A stretch of DNA of 64,000 bases. Source: Pseudomonas chlororaphis. Lineage in GTDB: Bacteria > Pseudomonadota > Gammaproteobacteria > Pseudomonadales > Pseudomonadaceae. The stretch is taken from the NCBI RefSeq assembly GCF_000783395.1, contig NZ_JSFK01000006.1, forward strand, positions 180,354-244,353. The letters are read 5' to 3'. The translations under genes and the position numbers were made by a program. The notes below the pieces were generated by a model. That model ran no database searches. It saw nothing but the letters and a program-made list of their open reading frames with translations, and was not told the DNA's origin. Positions 8,430 through 18,933 of the stretch are shown piece by piece (position 1 is the stretch's first letter; every line of letters begins with the position of its first letter).

Positions 8430-11400
8430 TCAGTTGACCGTGACCTGACCGAGGGCGGCTTTCGCTTCCTGGGCCTGATGTTGCGGTGCGTAAACCTGCT
8501 TGAAACGCACTGGCGGCAGGTTGAACTGACCCTTCTGCGAGAAACGCACCAGATGACGCAGGCGCAATTCGCCGCTCAGCGCATCGACCGGCACCGCGTA
8601 GGCCAACTGACCCGGCTCGAAACGCGCCTTCTCGAGCGCAGTCGGCTCTGTGCCATCCTTGCCCTGCAACTTGATGCCCCACGTCGTGCGCTCGACATCG
8701 GCGCCCGGTGGCAGCGGCACTTCGAGCATGCCGTAGCGCAGTGGTTTCGGCGCTTTGCTGGTGAGGATCACTTCGTCCAGATACAGGCTGTCGCTGGACA
8801 GCGGCCTGGTGCCGATCGGCTCCAGTTTGAAGGTGAACGCTTCATCGCCCGGCACCAGTCGCGACAGGCGACGGGTGATGGTCACGGCCATCGGATCGAC
8901 CGCAGGTTGCTGGGTCTGGAAACTCAATGCCGCGCGCAGCGGACGCTCTTGCGTACCGGACACCGTCAACACGCTCGGCACCGGAGTGGCGCCTTGCCAA
9001 GTCCAGTACATCTCACCGGTAGCACCGTAGTTTTTCTTCCAGCCTTCACCCGGCGCCAGGGCAATAGTTGGCGAAGCCTGGGCGATGCTGCGTTGCAACC
9101 AGGTCAGTGCCAGCGCACGTTCGAGGGTCGATTGCTGCGGCAACAGTCGTTGCAAGAGCGCTTGCGCACGGGCCTGATCGAACGGTTGCAGCGACAGGTT
9201 CAGCGCTTCGGCAAACGGCTGCGAGCTGACCGACAGACGCTGTTGCGCCGCAGCCAGCTGACGATTGAACGCGTCAGGCAAGGCCACTTTCGATTGAGTG
9301 GCCAACGAAGCGGTCAACACCCGCGCCGCCGCCAGACCGAGTGCCGAATCCGGATCGCTCATCACCAGACTGTCTTCGCTATCGTCCATCAGGGTTTCGG
9401 CGTTACCTTCACCGGCCTTGGCCAGATCCTCCATCAACCCGCTGAGCAAGGTGTTCACCGGCAAATGCATCTGCTTGGCAAACGACAGAATCAGCGCCCG
9501 TTGCAGCAATGGCGTGTTCGGCGCTTGCTTGGCGTACACCTCCAGCACCCGCTGCCAGTGCTCCGGCGGCAAGGTCAGCTCCAACACTTGGCTGGCATTC
9601 CAGTCGGCGTAGTAGGCGTAAGCAGTGAGGAACGCATCCGGCTCACCGTCATAACCCCACCAGGTGAAGCTTGCCGATGGCCCGGCCATTTGCACCAGAC
9701 GCAGCCGGCTGTTCTGCATGATCAGACGCAAGCGATCACGAATCTGCGGATTCGACGCCAGCGATGGATAGGCAATGCTCAACGGCAGCAAACGGCTGGC
9801 AGTCTGCTCGACGCCGCCGTACGGGTAGCTGAGCAGATCATCGAGGGCCGAGCGGAACAACGCTTGCGGACTGTCATCCAGACGCAGGCGAATATCGGTG
9901 GCATCCGCTGGCAGACTCAAAGGCGTGTCGCCGCTGGCGACATCAAGGCTTTGCGTTTGCGTCACTTGCCAGCCATCACCGGTCGTACTCAGGCGCACGA
10001 CCAGAGAGTCCGCGGTTTTGCCGTCCTGAACCAGCTCCGCCGTCCATTCGCCGGAAGCCAAGGCAAACGCCGGTAGCGGCAGGTAATTGATGCCGTTGTT
10101 CAGGGTCACCGGCAGGCGTTGTTCGGCGCCCGCGTAGTGCGTGACCAGTTCAGCCTTGACCGGTTTCTCGGCTTGGCTGAAGGCGAACACGCCGAGTTGC
10201 GGCTGATCGCCCTTGCGGAATTTGCTCGGCCCGCTCCACTTCAGGTAAAGCGGTTTTTCCGAACGGACGAACTGTTTCTTCTGCCCGACCTGACCGTCAT
10301 CGGCAATGGCGCGGGCAGTGATGCGCCAGCGGGTCAGCGAGTCCGGCATCTTGAAGGTGAAGCGGGTTTTGCCGTCAGCACCGGTCAACAACTCCGGCTG
10401 CCACGCGGCGGTGTCGACGTCTTCACGACGCGGCCGCTCCAGCACTTTCACCCCGCGCTCGCTGCGGTTGGCTTTTCCCGGTGCGCCAGGGCTGCCCGGC
10501 AGCGCGACGTCGTAACTGATGAACGACAGGCTGGCGCTGGTGCGCACGTTGTTACGGCGCGGGTGATAGAAAAACTGGTCGATGGTCGGCGCAACTTCCG
10601 GTTGCAACGCGTAGACCATTTCGTCGACGACGCTGACGGTCAGATGCGCCGGCACCGCTTTGCCGGCGAACTGCGTAGTCAGGTCAACCGTGACCGTATC
10701 GCCCGGCAGATACACCGCTTTGTCAGTGCTGATCGCCACGTCGATTTGCGGCGCGACCACTTTGATCCCGGCGTTCTGGAAGCTGTATTGACCACCCTTG
10801 GTGTAGAGCACGGAGAAGGTCAGGTTCGGCGCAAAGTTGTCCTTCACAGGGATACGCGCGCGGTATTGGGTGTCGCTGAGTTTTTCCAGTTTCAGCCAGT
10901 CGCCGCCCTTGGCCAGCAGCGCCGTTGCTTCGACCTTGTCACGTTCCAGCGAGAGCAATGCGTCGCTGACCGGTTCCGGGAACGTGATCAGCGCCAGCGC
11001 TTCATCGCCGGCCTTGTACTCCGGCTTGTCGAGGACGATTTCCACGGTACCTGGCACCGCTTTGACGCCATCGCCAGTGACCGCATGTCCGGTGGCGCCG
11101 AGGACGCGGCCGTATTGATCTTTCAAGGTCAGGTTGTAGGTGCCCGGACGCTCGAAAGCGAGGCTGAAGCCTTTATCCTTCGCGGCAAGTTTGCCTTCAC
11201 CGGTGCTCTGGTCTTCCAGACGCACCCAGCCATACGTGCTCGGCGTCACCGCTTTGCTTTGCTCGGTGCCGCCCTCGTTGGCGTAGCTGAATGCGACTTT
11301 GTCACCGACCGCGCTGAAGCGTTGCGGCGCATTCAGACGGAAACTCGCGGCGCCACGGTCAATGAGGATTTCCTTGGTGGTCTTGACCCGATACGCCGCG

Positions 11401-13004
11401 CCATCGCTGGCGAACACGGTGAGCATGTAGCGGCTCGGTTTGTCGGCGGCCGGAAGATCCAGGGTCGCGTTGCCTTTGCTGTCGGTGGTCAGTTCGGTGC
11501 TGGTCAGTTCCACCGGGAATTGCCCGAGGTATTGCAGCTCGTTATCGACCATCGACAGTTGCTGGGCACGCAGGCTCAGCGTCAGTTTGGCGTTGGCCAC
11601 CGGTTTGCCGTCCGGGTATAGCAGCACCAGACTGCCTTTGACCGGCTCGCCGGTGCGGTAATCCTGTTTGGCCAGGTTCAGCGAAATCTCGAAGTGCGGC
11701 TTGATGTATTCCGCCACTCGGAACGCGCTGCTGTAGGCCTGATCCTTGTAGTTGAAACGAATCTCGTAACCGCCCGCCACCGCGTTGTCCGGCAACTGGA
11801 AGCGGCCCTGAGTGCCAGCCTTCGAATCGAGTTTCAGGTCGAGATGTTGCAGCTCGGTACCGGTGGCATCGAGCACGCTGACCGTGACATCCGCAGCACC
11901 CGGCAACACCGAATCCCGCGCATTCTTGAATTCGCGACCAACGATTTTCAGCGACACCCAATCACCCGGGCGATACAGCGGCCGGTCGGTGAAGGCATAC
12001 AGTTTGGTGTCGTAGATTTCGCTGTCGTAATAGAAGTTTTCCGAGACGAATACACCGCCCTCTTCGTCCTCGCCGATGACGAACGAACGCTCCGGACTGA
12101 CGTGTTTCAGGCGCAGCAAACCATCGGCATCGGTGGCACCGCTGCTCATCACGCCGAGGCCGTCAGTCCACAGCACATTGACCTTCGGTACCGAACTGCC
12201 TTCGTGTTTGCGCGCGGCCCAGACCAGCAATTCATCACCGGCAATCTTGCTCACCGCGACGGTGTTGGAGACGAACACCATGGTGGTCGCGCGGTACTTG
12301 CCGATCAGCGCTTCGACCAGATACAGACCCGGTTTCAGATTACCCAACGGGATATAGACGTTACCCGGCGCGACACTGACGAAATCGCTCGAAGACCCGG
12401 CCAGATTGACCCCGGCCGGCGGTTGAATCGGCTTGGCCTGCCACAGCGGATAACGGAACTGGCTGACCACCGGCAGACCCGGGATCAGCGCAAATTGCGG
12501 CTGCGCGTCGTACGGCGTCGGCGCGGCGATGGCGTTGCCCATCTTCAGTTCCGGCACTTCCTCTGTGACCTGTTTGCGCGACTCATAGGAGAACGCGCGC
12601 TGCATCACCCGCCGGGATTTGCGGTACCAGTTGTCCCAGAGGTACGCGAGGGTGTTGGACAAGCCTTCGCCCTTGAACTGGCCGTCACTGACCACGCGGT
12701 GCAGGTTCTTCTGGCGCTTGAGGAAATCCAGCGGCTTGTCGATGCGATACACACGAATGTCGGCGCCGCCATAGGGTTCCATGCGGAAACGACGGTAATC
12801 ACGGCCCGGCGCTTCGAGGCGCACCATCGCCTGCTCGTCCGCCGCAAAGCTGCTGTCGGCGAGCAGGAAGAAGCTTTCACCGGAGACCGGCGTGTAGCCG
12901 CTCGGCTCGACCGAATCTTCGGCGTTGACGGGGGCCAATGGCAGCAACAGCGCCAGCAGCAAAGGAATTCGGGAGCAGAGTCGCAACATGCGGGCACCGG
13001 TCAT
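8430..13004 (-). CDS. magD: Bacterial alpha-2-macroglobulin MagD (YfaS type, no thioester)
   Basis: A 1524-residue periplasmic protein built of repeated macroglobulin beta domains. MG-type motifs include [13 protein letters not shown] and [16 protein letters not shown]; the [14 protein letters not shown] block and an alpha/alpha toroid (from [19 protein letters not shown]) follow. In thioester macroglobulins the toroid begins with CxEQ; here the place reads GGVEQ, so the Cys is Gly and no covalent trap can form, as known for the YfaS/MagD class. Family role: trapping proteases and protecting the envelope. ATG 13004 overlaps the magC stop (ATGA) and gives signal peptide [19 protein letters not shown] 12989 is the alternative. 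Long open frames on the opposite strand here are shadows. Confidence 0.93.
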   Translation of the reverse strand: MTGARMLRLCSRIPLLLALLLPLAPVNAEDSVEPSGYTPVSGESFFLLADSSFAADEQAMVRLEAPGRDYRRFRMEPYGGADIRVYRIDKPLDFLKRQKNLHRVVSDGQFKGEGLSNTLAYLWDNWYRKSRRVMQRAFSYESRKQVTEEVPELKMGNAIAAPTPYDAQPQFALIPGLPVVSQFRYPLWQAKPIQPPAGVNLAGSSSDFVSVAPGNVYIPLGNLKPGLYLVEALIGKYRATTMVFVSNTVAVSKIAGDELLVWAARKHEGSSVPKVNVLWTDGLGVMSSGATDADGLLRLKHVSPERSFVIGEDEEGGVFVSENFYYDSEIYDTKLYAFTDRPLYRPGDWVSLKIVGREFKNARDSVLPGAADVTVSVLDATGTELQHLDLKLDSKAGTQGRFQLPDNAVAGGYEIRFNYKDQAYSSAFRVAEYIKPHFEISLNLAKQDYRTGEPVKGSLVLLYPDGKPVANAKLTLSLRAQQLSMVDNELQYLGQFPVELTSTELTTDSKGNATLDLPAADKPSRYMLTVFASDGAAYRVKTTKEILIDRGAASFRLNAPQRFSAVGDKVAFSYANEGGTEQSKAVTPSTYGWVRLEDQSTGEGKLAAKDKGFSLAFERPGTYNLTLKDQYGRVLGATGHAVTGDGVKAVPGTVEIVLDKPEYKAGDEALALITFPEPVSDALLSLERDKVEATALLAKGGDWLKLEKLSDTQYRARIPVKDNFAPNLTFSVLYTKGGQYSFQNAGIKVVAPQIDVAISTDKAVYLPGDTVTVDLTTQFAGKAVPAHLTVSVVDEMVYALQPEVAPTIDQFFYHPRRNNVRTSASLSFISYDVALPGSPGAPGKANRSERGVKVLERPRREDVDTAAWQPELLTGADGKTRFTFKMPDSLTRWRITARAIADDGQVGQKKQFVRSEKPLYLKWSGPSKFRKGDQPQLGVFAFSQAEKPVKAELVTHYAGAEQRLPVTLNNGINYLPLPAFALASGEWTAELVQDGKTADSLVVRLSTTGDGWQVTQTQSLDVASGDTPLSLPADATDIRLRLDDSPQALFRSALDDLLSYPYGGVEQTASRLLPLSIAYPSLASNPQIRDRLRLIMQNSRLRLVQMAGPSASFTWWGYDGEPDAFLTAYAYYADWNASQVLELTLPPEHWQRVLEVYAKQAPNTPLLQRALILSFAKQMHLPVNTLLSGLMEDLAKAGEGNAETLMDDSEDSLVMSDPDSALGLAAARVLTASLATQSKVALPDAFNRQLAAAQQRLSVSSQPFAEALNLSLQPFDQARAQALLQRLLPQQSTLERALALTWLQRSIAQASPTIALAPGEGWKKNYGATGEMYWTWQGATPVPSVLTVSGTQERPLRAALSFQTQQPAVDPMAVTITRRLSRLVPGDEAFTFKLEPIGTRPLSSDSLYLDEVILTSKAPKPLRYGMLEVPLPPGADVERTTWGIKLQGKDGTEPTALEKARFEPGQLAYAVPVDALSGELRLRHLVRFSQKGQFNLPPVRFKQVYAPQHQAQEAKAALGQVTVN

Positions 13005-13651
13005 TGGGAGAGAAAGTTCAGTCGATAGACGCCGATGAAGTTGGGGTTGGCTGCGTCGGGTATCCATCGGGTGTCCTTCCATGTCATGAGTTGCTGCAGG
13101 CTTGCCGAACGCATGCCGTTGTCAGTCGGGGTGGTGGTGCCGGTGTGATAGGCAATGTAGCGGCCCATCCAGATCATCAGGTGCTGGTCGTCGCCCTGAT
13201 CGAAAAACATCAAGTCACCGGGCCGCGCCTGCGACACATCGCGGCTGACCAGGTGGCTATTGAACTGAATCAGCTTGATCGCGTTGACGTACGGCCCGAC
13301 CTTCCCGCCGCCCTGCTGCCATTGCTGGGCGAACTTGCGCTGCTCATCGCTGAGCGACAGCTCCGGCGGCAAATAGCGATTGGACAGGCCATTGCTGCGC
13401 AGCCATTTGTCGTCGTGGACTTTCAGCGCTTCGTTGGCAGCGAAACGCACCAGCCCGGCACAATCCTGTTGATACCAGCGCGGACTCGGGCCTTGGCTCA
13501 GTTGCTCTTGGGCGATGCGCACGAACCAGGCGCGGAACACTTGGGATTGCGCCGGATCCAGCGCTGGCGCTTCGACGGCGCGGGCGCCCGCACTGAGCAA
13601 CAGCGCGAACAAGCCGAGGCTGCGGATCAGTGCCGTCACAGCGCTTTCCAT
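13001..13651 (-). CDS. magC: MagC/YfaT-like DUF1175 protein
   Basis: A 216-residue periplasmic protein with signal peptide [17 protein letters not shown]1175 proteins resemble NlpC/P60-type cysteine hydrolases: here [14 protein letters not shown] gives the Cys, and [16 protein letters not shown] gives the His region. The catalytic pattern is therefore present, though activity has not been shown for the family to my knowledge. Start ATG 13651 lies inside the last codons of magB (16-base overlap); a GTG at 13666 is the alternative. Its stop overlaps the magD start (ATGA), indicating translational coupling. Confidence 0.87.
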   Translation of the reverse strand: MESAVTALIRSLGLFALLLSAGARAVEAPALDPAQSQVFRAWFVRIAQEQLSQGPSPRWYQQDCAGLVRFAANEALKVHDDKWLRSNGLSNRYLPPELSLSDEQRKFAQQWQQGGGKVGPYVNAIKLIQFNSHLVSRDVSQARPGDLMFFDQGDDQHLMIWMGRYIAYHTGTTTPTDNGMRSASLQQLMTWKDTRWIPDAANPNFIGVYRLNFLSQ

Positions 13652-15348
13652 TCCAACGGCAACCACTGCCAGTGGCCGTCAGGCTCGCTGCCTTCCGGCA
13701 GGGTCAGCGCGTATTTGCCGTAGCCACCAAGGGTGCGCAATTTCGGGATCAGATAGGTTTGCGCGGCGTTGTAAAACACCGGTTCCATGTCCTGCGGCAG
13801 GCTGTCGAGGGTTTCCTGCTGCATCAGTTGCGCCATCGAGTCCGGGCCGAAGTAGATCGGCATCAGCACGTCTTTGGGCAGCACGTCAGCCATCGGCGGG
13901 AAGCGTTTGTCGAGGGTGCCGAGGGCCTTGTCGACCAGTTTGTCGTCTAGGGAAAACAGCAGCGTCGAGCCGTGACGGGCGAGGCTGACTTTCATGAAGG
14001 CCTTGCCGGAAATCGCATCCGGGTTCTCGGCAGTCTTCGCCGCATACGGGCCGAAGTTGGAGCTGACCTGACGCTGCCAGACGTGGTTCTGGCCTTCTTG
14101 TTTCTCGACCACGGGGAAGACGTTTTCGTCGACGTTGGCTTCGAACGCACCGACCATCGAACCGAACAGTTTGCCGAGGTCGCCGTCGAGTTTGCTGCTG
14201 TCCTCGTCTTTCAGACTGGCCACCAGCAACGGCGTGTACAGACGCGAATCGGCGTACCAGCACAGGCCTGCGGCGCCAGCCACGTGCTCAGTGAGGGTTT
14301 GCGCTACCGCTTCTTCGGCGCCGAGTTTTACCAGCAATGGTTTTTGCGGTTCGGCCGCGACCGGCAAGGTTACGCAGGCACTGGCGCCGAGTGGCATGGC
14401 TTGCCAGACCGGTTTGAAATCGAAGTCGGGCTGGTTGTCCAGTTCGTCCATGGCGAGGTAGCTGTGCCAGCCCTTATCGTCCATGTCGAAACGCAGCCCG
14501 GCGAAGTTCGGAATGAAGCGCTGATAGCCCATGGCGAGAACGCTGGAGTTGACCGACAGGCGCTGCTTGGTTTCCGCGGTTTTCGCCGGCAGCCCGAAGG
14601 CTTCAGGGAACAGTTTTTCGCCATTGAGCAGCGCCGCCAGCGCTTGTGGCGAGACGTGGCCCGACTCTTCGGAGACGCCACTTTCCGGGTCGTAGTACTT
14701 GGCCGGATTGGACAGCACCACCAGCTTGTCACCATGGGAAGCGAACAACAGCGCTTTGCTGGCGTTATAGGTCAGTTGATACAGCGGCACGCTATCGCCG
14801 CCGACCTTGAGTTCGCCCATCTGACTGAGCTGAGTGTCATCCAGCGCGACTTTCGCCAGCGGCTCGAGCAGTTTCGCCAGCCCGCCGCGATCCATCACCA
14901 ACAGGAAATCCTTCAAGCGCCCATCTGCCCCGCGCCACAACGCGACATCGGCAGGTTGATCGAAAAGCTGCTCGATCAGGCTGTCCTGCAACTTCAGATC
15001 ATGCTCGTAGATGATCCGGCGCAAACTGCCAATCAAACCGAGGCGATCAGCATGGGTCTCGTAATAGAAGACGAAATCTTCGGTGAGCGCGGCCTTGAGG
15101 AAAGGCACCGTCAGCAAGTCCTTGGGCAACTGGCTCAGCGAACGGGTTTCCAGCAACGCATCCGGACGGCTCAGACCAAGCTTGTCACTGGCCAATTCCG
15201 CAGGCGGCGCCTTGGGTTTGAGCAGCAGCCAGCCAAAACCACCCGCCACGCCGGCCACCAGGCACAACCCGGCCAGCAGCAAAGGCCAGCGCCGCGACGG
15301 TTTGGCCGCTGGCGTGTCGGCAGCCGAAGTAACAGTGTTTTCGCTCAT
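13636..15348 (-). CDS. magB: MagB/YfaA-like DUF2138 membrane-anchored protein
   Basis: A 570-residue protein with a cytoplasmic N-terminus of about 20 residues and one transmembrane anchor ([23 protein letters not shown]); the remainder should be periplasmic. It corresponds to DUF2138 (YfaA) by length, anchor and operon position. It would tether the Mag complex to the inner membrane, in line with what is known of P. aeruginosa MagB. ATG 15348 is chosen because the anchor follows at the usual distance; ATG 15369 and a longer frame up to 15465, which overlaps magA, are less likely. It starts about 40 bases after the magA stop. Confidence 0.87.
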   Translation of the reverse strand: MSENTVTSAADTPAAKPSRRWPLLLAGLCLVAGVAGGFGWLLLKPKAPPAELASDKLGLSRPDALLETRSLSQLPKDLLTVPFLKAALTEDFVFYYETHADRLGLIGSLRRIIYEHDLKLQDSLIEQLFDQPADVALWRGADGRLKDFLLVMDRGGLAKLLEPLAKVALDDTQLSQMGELKVGGDSVPLYQLTYNASKALLFASHGDKLVVLSNPAKYYDPESGVSEESGHVSPQALAALLNGEKLFPEAFGLPAKTAETKQRLSVNSSVLAMGYQRFIPNFAGLRFDMDDKGWHSYLAMDELDNQPDFDFKPVWQAMPLGASACVTLPVAAEPQKPLLVKLGAEEAVAQTLTEHVAGAAGLCWYADSRLYTPLLVASLKDEDSSKLDGDLGKLFGSMVGAFEANVDENVFPVVEKQEGQNHVWQRQVSSNFGPYAAKTAENPDAISGKAFMKVSLARHGSTLLFSLDDKLVDKALGTLDKRFPPMADVLPKDVLMPIYFGPDSMAQLMQQETLDSLPQDMEPVFYNAAQTYLIPKLRTLGGYGKYALTLPEGSEPDGHWQWLPLEWKAL

Positions 15349-15388
15349 CTTTTCAAAGCCCGATTTCATCCGTGCAGCGGGATGCTTA

Positions 15389-16180
15389 TTAATAGTTGAA
15401 AGTCTTAACCAGCAGCAGATCACCGATTGCCCGCAGGGGCACGATGAATGTTTCGCGTTTTTCATCGACGGTGTTTTCGTTGAGCACCAGCGTGATTTGC
15501 GAGGTGATCACCTCGTTCTGGTTGCTGGTCTCCTCGAAGTTATAGCCGCCGTTGCCGAAGTTGCCCCAATAGTTGACGTAAACCAGGTAGGTGCCGTGCA
15601 ACGGCGCAGTCATGGTGAACATTTCCGGGCCGGGGCCGTCGACGCCATCCGGGTCGAGACCGCCGCCATTGCTCAGCGCCGGCCGCGCCCAGAACGCATG
15701 CTGACCGTCGGGCGTGACAATGTGCAGATCGAGTTCGGCTTTCGGATCGTCCCAGCCCAAGACAAGACGAATTCGCGCCGGCGTGCGCAAATTGTTTGCT
15801 TCATAAAATTGCACGCGCTTGAGCGACTGGCCTTCGGCGCTGATCACCTCGACGCTGTTGGAGCCGGCGCCGAACGCGTACGGACGGGCGAAACGGCCTT
15901 GGTCGTCGGTGTACAGATTCAGTGGATTGCCATTCACCGCGAGACTGTGCGGCGGGCGCATATGGCCGATGGCTTTGAGCTGGCCCTGGATCATCGTGCG
16001 ATTGCGCTGGATGCCGCGATCGATCGGCGGCGTCGGATAGGCAACTTGCGGGTTTTCCGTGCGATCGAGCAAGCCGTGATAGCGCCAGCCGCCCACCGGC
16101 TCCGACAGCTCGGCAGTCGGCGCGGCACACAGCGCGGGCGCGCAGGCCAGGCCGATCAGCAGCCAAAAAAATGAACGCAT
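15389..16180 (-). CDS. magA: MagA/YfaP-like DUF2135 protein, first gene of the mag operon
   Basis: A 263-residue secreted protein (signal peptide FFWLLIGLACAPALCAAP) with a C-terminal DUF2135 fold: LVLGWDDPKAELDLHIVTPDG and YVNYWGNFGNGGYN. Paralogue of magF at the far end of the operon. The ribosome site AGGAGG sits 7 bases before the ATG and is unusually strong. In P. aeruginosa the mag operon is under GacS/GacA-RsmA control; the GGA of this AGGAGG and a CGAGGATCGG about 50 bases upstream could be RsmA/E sites, but that is inference. The leader to about 16320 would hold the operon promoter, which I could not place. Confidence 0.87.
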   Translation of the reverse strand: MRSFFWLLIGLACAPALCAAPTAELSEPVGGWRYHGLLDRTENPQVAYPTPPIDRGIQRNRTMIQGQLKAIGHMRPPHSLAVNGNPLNLYTDDQGRFARPYAFGAGSNSVEVISAEGQSLKRVQFYEANNLRTPARIRLVLGWDDPKAELDLHIVTPDGQHAFWARPALSNGGGLDPDGVDGPGPEMFTMTAPLHGTYLVYVNYWGNFGNGGYNFEETSNQNEVITSQITLVLNENTVDEKRETFIVPLRAIGDLLLVKTFNY

Positions 16181-16373
16181 GTAATGCCTCCTGCCATGCC
16201 TGAACGAAACCTTGCACCCGATCCTCGGTACTTCACAGTGGTGAAAACTGCGTTTCGTCTGAAAGACCCGTGACTATGGGGTCGTAGAAGGCGCGAAGAT
16301 TAGCGATTCGGCGGTTTTTTAACAATCGGATACATGTGCTTTTACCGTAGGAATAAAGCCGACGCGGTGGACG

Positions 16374-16437
16374 GTGAGCCGAATAGGCGTCATATTCGGC
16401 TCACAAAATGAGCCGAATAGCATTTCTATTCGGCTCA
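16374..16437. promoter_or_regulatory. Array of four TGAGCCGAATA half-sites (two palindromes) before fic
   Basis: Two adjacent perfect inverted repeats: GTGAGCCGAATA (16374-16385) with TATTCGGCTCAC (16393-16404), 7-base spacer; and TGAGCCGAATAG (16409-16420) with CTATTCGGCTCA (16426-16437), 5-base spacer. The four arms share the same 11 bases. The array ends 21 bases before the fic start, over its ribosome site region. It looks like a dense operator, or a pair of hairpins in the mRNA leader. Confidence 0.8.
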
Positions 16438-16458
16438 CGGACTCAGGGCAGGCAACGA

Positions 16459-17604
16459 ATGGCAACTTACTGGATCTGGCAGCAGTCCGATTGGCCCGAT
16501 TTCAACTGGCAGGCGGAACGCCTGGCACCGTTGTTGCGCGAATGTGTACAGGCCCAAGGTCAGTTGATGGGGATGACCGGTTCAGTAGGTGACTCTTTGG
16601 GGGCTCAGACCGAACTGGACGCCCTTTTGCAGAATATCGTGACGTCTTCGGCCATCGAAGGAGAGCAACTGAATGTCGGCTCCGTGCGGTCATCGTTGGC
16701 ACGACGTTTGGGCCTGGAGTTGATCGACGGCGATAAAGTCAGCCAACGCAGTGAAGGTCTGGCGCAACTCATGCTTGATGCCACCCGTCGATTTGCCGAA
16801 CCGTTGACGCTGGAACGCCTTCTGGAATGGCACCAATGGCTGTTTCCCGATCAAGAGGCTGACCTTACTGCACGCCGCATGCAGGTGGGTGCACTACGCG
16901 GTGACGAGCCTATGCAGGTGGTATCGGGTCGCATTGATCGTCCAACGGTTCATTTCGAGGCGCCACCTCGCCAAGGTCTTGAGCAGCAGCTCGAGCAATT
17001 TCTCCAATGGTTCGAGGCCAGCCAGCATCAGACAGCACTGGACCCGATGCTTCGTGCGGGCATCGCCCATTTCTGGTTCGTCACCTTGCATCCGTTCGAC
17101 GATGGCAACGGCCGTCTGACCCGCACCATCACTGATCTGGCGCTGGCACAGGGCGAAGCGCAAGCCATCCGTTTCTACGCCATGTCGGCGAGCATTCTGG
17201 ATGATCGGTCCGGCTACTATCGGATTCTGGAATCGAGCCAGAAAGCCACACTGGACATCACTGAATGGCTCACATGGTTCCTGCAAACCTTGCTACGCAG
17301 TCTGCAACAAGCCATCACCCGCATTGAAAGCGTGCTGGGCAAAACGCGTTTCTGGCAGGCACACCGCGAGTCCGAACTTTCGGCGGAGCAGGTCAAAGTA
17401 CTCAATCGCCTGCTCGACGGCGGCGAGCGGGGCTTTGAGCACGGTATCAGCGCCGGTCAATATCAAGCGGTGGCGAAAGTGTCGAAGGCCACGGCGACCC
17501 GACATCTTGTGGAGTTGCTTGAGAAAGGTTGCCTGCAACGCTTGCCGGGGGGCGGTCGGAGCACGCGCTACCAGATCAATTATCCGGACAGAGCAGCCCG
17601 TTAA
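16459..17604 (+). CDS. Fic-domain AMPylase with DUF4172 N-terminus and C-terminal winged helix
   Basis: A 381-residue protein. Residues 1-80 match the DUF4172 lead domain (YWIWQQSDWPDF). SSAIEGEQLN near residue 75 is the (S/T)xxxE(G/N) inhibitory helix, placed N-terminal as in class II Fic proteins. The active site HPFDDGNGRLTR near residue 215 has all key residues (catalytic His, the Asp, GNGR anchor), so it should transfer AMP from ATP to a target protein hydroxyl. The last 70 residues (SAEQVKVLNRLLDGGE, then KVSKATATRHLVELLEKG) look like a winged helix-turn-helix, so the protein may bind DNA, possibly the repeat array just upstream. ATG 16459 has GGGCAGG before it and starts at the domain boundary. 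Single-gene unit; target unknown. Confidence 0.93.
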   Translation: MATYWIWQQSDWPDFNWQAERLAPLLRECVQAQGQLMGMTGSVGDSLGAQTELDALLQNIVTSSAIEGEQLNVGSVRSSLARRLGLELIDGDKVSQRSEGLAQLMLDATRRFAEPLTLERLLEWHQWLFPDQEADLTARRMQVGALRGDEPMQVVSGRIDRPTVHFEAPPRQGLEQQLEQFLQWFEASQHQTALDPMLRAGIAHFWFVTLHPFDDGNGRLTRTITDLALAQGEAQAIRFYAMSASILDDRSGYYRILESSQKATLDITEWLTWFLQTLLRSLQQAITRIESVLGKTRFWQAHRESELSAEQVKVLNRLLDGGERGFEHGISAGQYQAVAKVSKATATRHLVELLEKGCLQRLPGGGRSTRYQINYPDRAAR

Positions 17605-17715
17605 ACCCAACCGCCACAGAGTCATGTTTGCCCTTGAGGGCCGGCCCCTCATTTGCCCATACCCCCCCTATCTGCTAGTGTCGCGCCGGTTTAACGTCAA
17701 CCGGAAATCGCCGCC

Positions 17716-17958
17716 ATGGCCCGCAAAAAAGCTGCACTGGATTTCGAACAGTCCCTCGCCGACCTGCAAACACTGGTCGAGCGTCTGGAGAACGGTGAAT
17801 TGTCGCTGGAAGACTCGCTGACCGCTTTCGAGCAGGGCATCGGTCTGACCCGTGACTGCCAGGCAGCGCTGGCGCAGGCCGAGCAGAAAGTGCAAGTGCT
17901 GCTGGAGCGCGATGGCGAACTCGCCGAGGAACCCTTCGACGCGGAACAGCCAGAATGA
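17716..17958 (+). CDS. xseB: Exodeoxyribonuclease VII small subunit
   Basis: An 80-residue helical protein with the family hallmark [24 protein letters not shown] (shown here in part: [13 protein letters not shown], then GELSLEDSL). It binds XseA, encoded elsewhere, to form the nuclease that trims single-stranded DNA. It overlaps ispA by 4 bases (ATGA), and xseB-ispA-dxs is the usual order in gamma-proteobacteria. Confidence 0.96.
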   Translation: MARKKAALDFEQSLADLQTLVERLENGELSLEDSLTAFEQGIGLTRDCQAALAQAEQKVQVLLERDGELAEEPFDAEQPE

Positions 17959-18842
17959 TTGCAGCGTATTCGGCGACCAGCCAGGGCCGGGTCAACGCAG
18001 CGTTGGAAACCCTGTTCAATGCGCCGCTGCCGGAGTTGGCACGGCTTTACGAAGCCATGCGCTACAGCGTGATGAACGGCGGCAAACGCGTGCGTCCGCT
18101 GCTCGCCTACGCGGCGTGCGAAGCGCTCGGTGGCAAGGCTGAACAAGCCAACGGCGCGGCCTGCGCGGTTGAGCTGATCCACGCTTATTCGCTGGTGCAC
18201 GATGATTTGCCAGCGATGGATGACGACGATCTGCGTCGCGGCCAGCCGACCACTCACAAGAAATTCGATGAAGCCTGCGCGATTCTTGCTGGTGACGGCT
18301 TGCAGAGCCTGGCCTTCAGCGCCCTGCTCGACCCGCGCCTGAGCGACTGCAGCAGCGACATTCGCCTGCAAATGGTCACCGCGCTGGCTAACGCCGCCGG
18401 CCCGGCAGGCATGGTCGGCGGTCAAGCCATCGACCTTGGTTCGGTCGGTCTCAAACTCGATCAGAAAGCCCTCGAACAGATGCACCGGCACAAGACCGGC
18501 GCGCTGATCGAAGTCAGCGTCAAACTCGGTGCTCTGGCCAGCGGCCGTGCCGAGCAGGATGAACTGCGTGCCCTGCAGACTTATGCACAGGCCATCGGCC
18601 TGGCCTTTCAGGTACAGGACGACATCCTCGACGTCGAAAGCGATACCGAAACCCTCGGTAAACGCCAGGGCGCCGACATCGCCCGCGACAAGCCGACCTA
18701 CCCGGCGCTGCTCGGTCTCGACGCTGCCAAGGCTTACGCGCTGGAACTGCGCGATCAGGCTCTGCACGCCCTGCGACCGTTTGACGCGGCGGCCGAGCCC
18801 TTGCGCGAGCTGGCCCGGTATATCGTCGAGCGGCGCAACTGA
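17955..18842 (+). CDS. ispA: Farnesyl diphosphate synthase
   Basis: A 295-residue polyprenyl synthase that condenses IPP with DMAPP and GPP to farnesyl diphosphate in the cytoplasm. Both Asp-rich motifs are present: [14 protein letters not shown] near residue 85 (with the two-residue insertion usual in type II bacterial FPPS) and QVQDDILD near residue 220. [11 protein letters not shown] and GGQAIDL are further family signatures. Overlaps xseB by ATGA; dxs follows after 91 bases. Confidence 0.97.
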   Translation: MIAAYSATSQGRVNAALETLFNAPLPELARLYEAMRYSVMNGGKRVRPLLAYAACEALGGKAEQANGAACAVELIHAYSLVHDDLPAMDDDDLRRGQPTTHKKFDEACAILAGDGLQSLAFSALLDPRLSDCSSDIRLQMVTALANAAGPAGMVGGQAIDLGSVGLKLDQKALEQMHRHKTGALIEVSVKLGALASGRAEQDELRALQTYAQAIGLAFQVQDDILDVESDTETLGKRQGADIARDKPTYPALLGLDAAKAYALELRDQALHALRPFDAAAEPLRELARYIVERRN

Positions 18843-18933
18843 CGGCGTATCCGCCAAAAAAGACCAACGCGTGGGCAGGGGGCGATGCATCAGGTAAACT
18901 GCGGCATCTTTTATACCTATAACGATTCGCCTG

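Noticed and set aside
8427..13028. Long plus-strand frames opposite magD (about 549, 500 and 444 codons)
   Set aside because: They are antisense to a well-supported gene in GC-rich DNA, have Arg/Gln-rich compositions and no recognisable motif.
16374..16458. Earlier fic start (GTG/ATG in the repeat array)
   Set aside because: It would translate the palindromes into an N-terminus unlike the family; ATG 16459 has a ribosome site and matches the DUF4172 start.
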